Assembly: GCF_037975245.1 (NCBI RefSeq)
Contig: NC_092568.1
Span: 23,791,501 to 23,855,500 of the forward strand
Direction: 5' to 3'
Length of the DNA: 64,000 bases
Origin: Apostichopus japonicus
Lineage: Eukaryota > Echinodermata > Holothuroidea > Aspidochirotida > Stichopodidae
Positions 61,401 through 64,000 of this stretch are shown piece after piece; within the stretch, counting starts at the first letter, position 1; each line of letters starts with the position of its first letter. The translations under genes and the position numbers were made by a program. The notes below the pieces were generated by a model. The model was not told where the DNA came from, ran no database searches, and saw only the letters and a program-made list of their open reading frames with translations.

Positions 61401-64000
61401 CCAAGGACTTGGAGATGCTTTTCCTTTTCTGCACTCAACAGCTTGGAATCGACTACCTCTGAACTTTCTGCTACCTCCTGCAACTTTTCTTCGTGATGTT
61501 TGATTTGCTCTCTCATCTTCTTCTCCACCTCCTTGATCTGATTCTCCAACTTCTCCTTTTCACTCTCTGCTTTTCTGGCCGTCTCCTCTATTCCTTTTGT
61601 CTTACGCTCTTCTTCATGTAATCGTTGAGACATTTTATCCAGGTCGTTATTCTTCCTTGATAGTTCTTCCCTGAGTGTTATTTTCTCATGCTGCGTCTTC
61701 GCTAATGTGCCCTCCAGTTCGGAGCATTTCTCCTGTAATCGGTCGCCATGTTTCTTCAGTTCTTCACACTCTTCTTCCATTTTGGCGATGACCTCGCTAG
61801 TTTCACCAGTGTTCACACTTTTCATTCGTTCTAGCTTCTCCTCCAGAGCCACCTTCTCTTCCCCCAGTAATTTGTTACACTTAGTGAGAATCGTACTGCT
61901 CTCCTCCAACCGGTCATAGCTCTCTCTCTCCACGTCGACCTCTCGTTTAAGTTCCTCGATCTTCTTATCTTTCTCTCTTTCCATCTCGTCCATCTTTTCG
62001 GTACTTTCCACTAAGGCACTCCTCAGTCTCTCGACTTCCGAAGAAGATGTCTCTGTTGATACTGCGTTTTCCTCCACATCCTTTCTTCTGTCCTCACACT
62101 CTCGCCTCAAACTCTCGTTCTCTTCCTTCAGAGCATTAATTTCCTGCTGCATCAGGTTCTTGCTCTCAAGAATATGCGAGCGTTCTTTCTCCTGTTGGAG
62201 ATCTAGCTGCTTCAGATCATCCTGGAGATCGTCTCGCGCCTGAGAAACATCGAGCACCGACTGGTTCCTTTCCTCCAGTTCGTTCACAGTACGATCCAGT
62301 TCCTCCGTCAGATGTTGGAGGCTCTGATGGGATTCGTCTAGCTGCTGCTGTAAGGAAACCTTCTCCTTCTCAGCCGCAGATACCTTTGACGATAACGTCT
62401 CAGCTTTGCTCTGCAGTTGATCCATTTCTCTCGAGAGCCGCTCCTGTATCGATAAGAATAATAACAATGGTAGTGTAAATGTTAACTTGACATATGTTTG
62501 AGCACAAAAGGTACCAATAAAGCATGCTGGATATCACTCTAGAGATAGTATGGGTGATATAACCCATGATGACTTAATGTAGCAATTACATTCAATTGAG
62601 ATTTTTAGGAAAATATTTCTCTGCTTCCATCATTTCCCCTTCCCCTCTCTCATGTGAGAAAATTATGACTTGAAATGGACAGGAATGACCACTGTCATTT
62701 CCTCCCCCCACCCCCCCTCACCTACCTTTGTTTTCTGATGAAAGTTTCTTTCCTTACCTTCTCTTTTATGGCCATGTCCAGATTTTCTTTAACCTTGACT
62801 TCTGATGACTCCGCTGTCAACAACTGCTGACGGAGATCAGCGACCTTGGCTTGCATCTCTTCCGTTTCAGATGTTTCTTGAGACTGTGATAAGAAAGAAT
62901 TAACCATAATACAAAACTCTTTGCATCCACTATTTGCATAACTTGTAATGTATTATGCTACTATTACTATCAAATTAAATAGATTCAGAATACAAACTCT
63001 TCCCTCTATATTAAGTTTTTCTAATTTTTTTTTTTATATTCGTGAACCCCAGAATTTGTGTCTTGATGGAACAAAAAGAAAAGAAATACACAAAATAATT
63101 TTATATCCTGTCAGAATCACAATATATTTTATTCTATGATATAAAGTTGATTTACGTGTCATTTTGAACTTATTTCACCTGATTTTCTTGTAGTTCTTTC
63201 AGAGCTTGCTCTTTCTGCTTCAGTTGTCCTCTCACTGTCATAACCACCTGCTCCAGAGCTTCCTTCTCCATCTCCCAATCTTTCTGAATCTCCTCAAACT
63301 GTGTCAACTGCTCCTGCATTGCACTGGCTGCTTCTGGGTACCTATGTAGTTTTAAAATTAATATTCATGCATCTGTCACATCTTAAATGACCCTGTTTTC
63401 ATCAACATCATCTACTCCAGCAGAACATCATTTTCTATCACTTTCAAAATCATCTGTTACATCACAAACACTTTGTATCAGAACAACCTTGCACTAAGTG
63501 CAAAAAAGCAAACCGTAAACAGAAACGTTGGTTTACATATTAAACATACGTCAGAAAACGAGCTCCAAAAACAAGGGACTTACTTTTGTTTAATGGAAGC
63601 AAACATTAACGAGTCATCGAATTCTCCGTCGAAACTCTGCGTATCAGAGTTGACTTCCACACCTGCAGCCTGGTTAGTGTCATTCGATCTCTCCGAGCCC
63701 CCGGCGCTCTGACCATCCGTCGAGAGACCGATGGTGGAGTCTGTCCTTGAACTAAGGTCACTTGGCAGATCTTTTCCTTCCTTCAGATATTGAATATCTT
63801 GATTTAATTTGGCTATGATTGAGTCGCTCTGCTCCTTATCTGTCGTTAACGACGTACACGTGGCGTTCAATGATTCCAACTCGGACTGGAGTCTTGAGAC
63901 TTGAGAAACCAGACGGTCATTCTCCTCTCGAGCCGGGTCATCCTCTGACCTCCCCATCCGACTAATCAGGTCAACCGTCTCATCCTGTACTTCCTGTGAT
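53872..64000 (-). CDS. TRIP11: TRIP11 / GMAP-210 golgin, C-terminal 1958 codons (5' end off-window)
   Basis: Exons in minus order: 63584-64000 (open at edge), 63179-63341, 62758-62883, 58478-62443, 57830-58023, 57135-57298, 56605-56808, 55998-56079, 55521-55635, 54649-54756, 53872-54210 (stop TGA). All junctions keep frame. Almost the whole product is heptad coiled coil. Near the C-terminus come HLIEMEDTYMSEALQAEERE, LGNLQMVLEQFQQ, ALESASRLTEQLDRKEE, the GRAB domain (VRNLFINYVNAPASKKEEV), the GWFGGIFGG block, FVRFLEEES and terminal LRDILQ. All are in the order of human TRIP11. TRIP11 tethers small vesicles at the cis-Golgi: an N-terminal ALPS helix, not in the window, senses curvature, and the GRAB domain binds ARF1-GTP. 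Human TRIP11 has about 1980 residues in all. This protein has 1958 without its N-terminus, so it is longer. Confidence 0.95.
55386..55474. repeat. (TA)n microsatellite
   Basis: Almost pure alternating TA for about 85 bp, with two single-base slips, 47 bp from the donor of the GRAB exon. Confidence 0.95.
55521..55635 (-). CDS. TRIP11: TRIP11 GRAB-domain exon
   Basis: 115-bp exon coding KPLVRNLFINYVNAPASKK, then EEVSHLITSLLNFNEEELNK. The human counterpart contains LVRNLFIGHF or LMRNLFIGHF and the EEM motif. The GRAB (GRIP-related ARF-binding) domain binds ARF1-GTP on cis-Golgi membranes. Confidence 0.93.
58478..62443 (-). CDS. TRIP11: TRIP11 giant coiled-coil exon (3966 bp)
   Basis: One uninterrupted exon of 1322 codons with acceptor CGATACAG and donor GTTAGT. 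It is nearly all Glu/Lys/Leu/Gln heptads. Recognisable TRIP11 blocks are AVLNEKTKDCSNLKTEVHKL, then NLSYLIQEKDLEIGALKQKN, and QLREKEFELGALKEKNKTL followed later by FQQERDQVILMLQ. Residues coded around 59130-59180 form a pure Glu/Asp run (GDEEEEEGEEERNEEA) that breaks the coiled coil. A very large internal exon is also known from vertebrate TRIP11. Confidence 0.95.
62444..63583 (-). other. TRIP11 introns in the 5' half
   Basis: Introns 62444-62757, 62884-63178 and 63342-63583 separate the first three exons in the window from the giant exon. No repeat family or RNA gene is seen. Confidence 0.6.

Overview
The window is animal nuclear DNA: AT-rich, with multi-exon genes whose introns have consensus GT-AG borders, many microsatellites and several retroelement remains. 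The DIRS-type retrotransposon, the L2/CR1-like LINE tail and the protein relatedness suggest a marine invertebrate, most likely a deuterostome such as an echinoderm. The species cannot be fixed from the sequence alone. I found no bacterial operon, CRISPR array or rRNA gene.

Layout. (1) 1-3907, minus strand: the 5' part of a DIRS-type (tyrosine-recombinase class) retrotransposon. It has a terminal repeat and leader, an intact gag and an overlapping reverse transcriptase that runs off the left edge. It lies inside an intron of the next gene, in the same orientation. (2) 5351-27651, minus strand: the 5' exons of a WDR26 orthologue (LisH and CTLH domains; the WD40 exons lie beyond the left edge). 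Intron 1 is about 18.75 kb and holds most of the repeats: a 1.2-kb minisatellite with higher-order duplication, a degraded LINE, two local tandem duplications, and a 199-bp inverted-repeat element built from DIRS ends. (3) 32362-42342, minus strand: a complete PRPF39 orthologue. All 15 coding exons join in frame to give 700 codons. A 5' non-coding exon precedes it and a long 3' untranslated region probably follows. (4) 45122-47641, plus strand: a complete TMEM179-family four-pass membrane protein gene in four coding exons (218 codons). (5) 53872-64000, minus strand: the C-terminal 1958 codons of TRIP11/GMAP-210, a cis-Golgi golgin, including one 3966-bp coiled-coil exon, the GRAB domain and the C-terminal tail. 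Its 5' end lies beyond the right edge.

The four host genes are housekeeping genes with unrelated jobs: WDR26 in the CTLH/GID ubiquitin ligase, PRPF39 in the U1 snRNP, TMEM179 as a membrane protein of unknown role, and TRIP11 as a Golgi vesicle tether. They do not form a functional cluster. PRPF39, TMEM179 and TRIP11 are all on human chromosome 14, so their proximity here looks like retained ancestral linkage. The most notable material is the DIRS element (SR-like domain in Gag, no AUG for the RT) and the small element made only of its ends. I did not find a convincing undescribed gene system.
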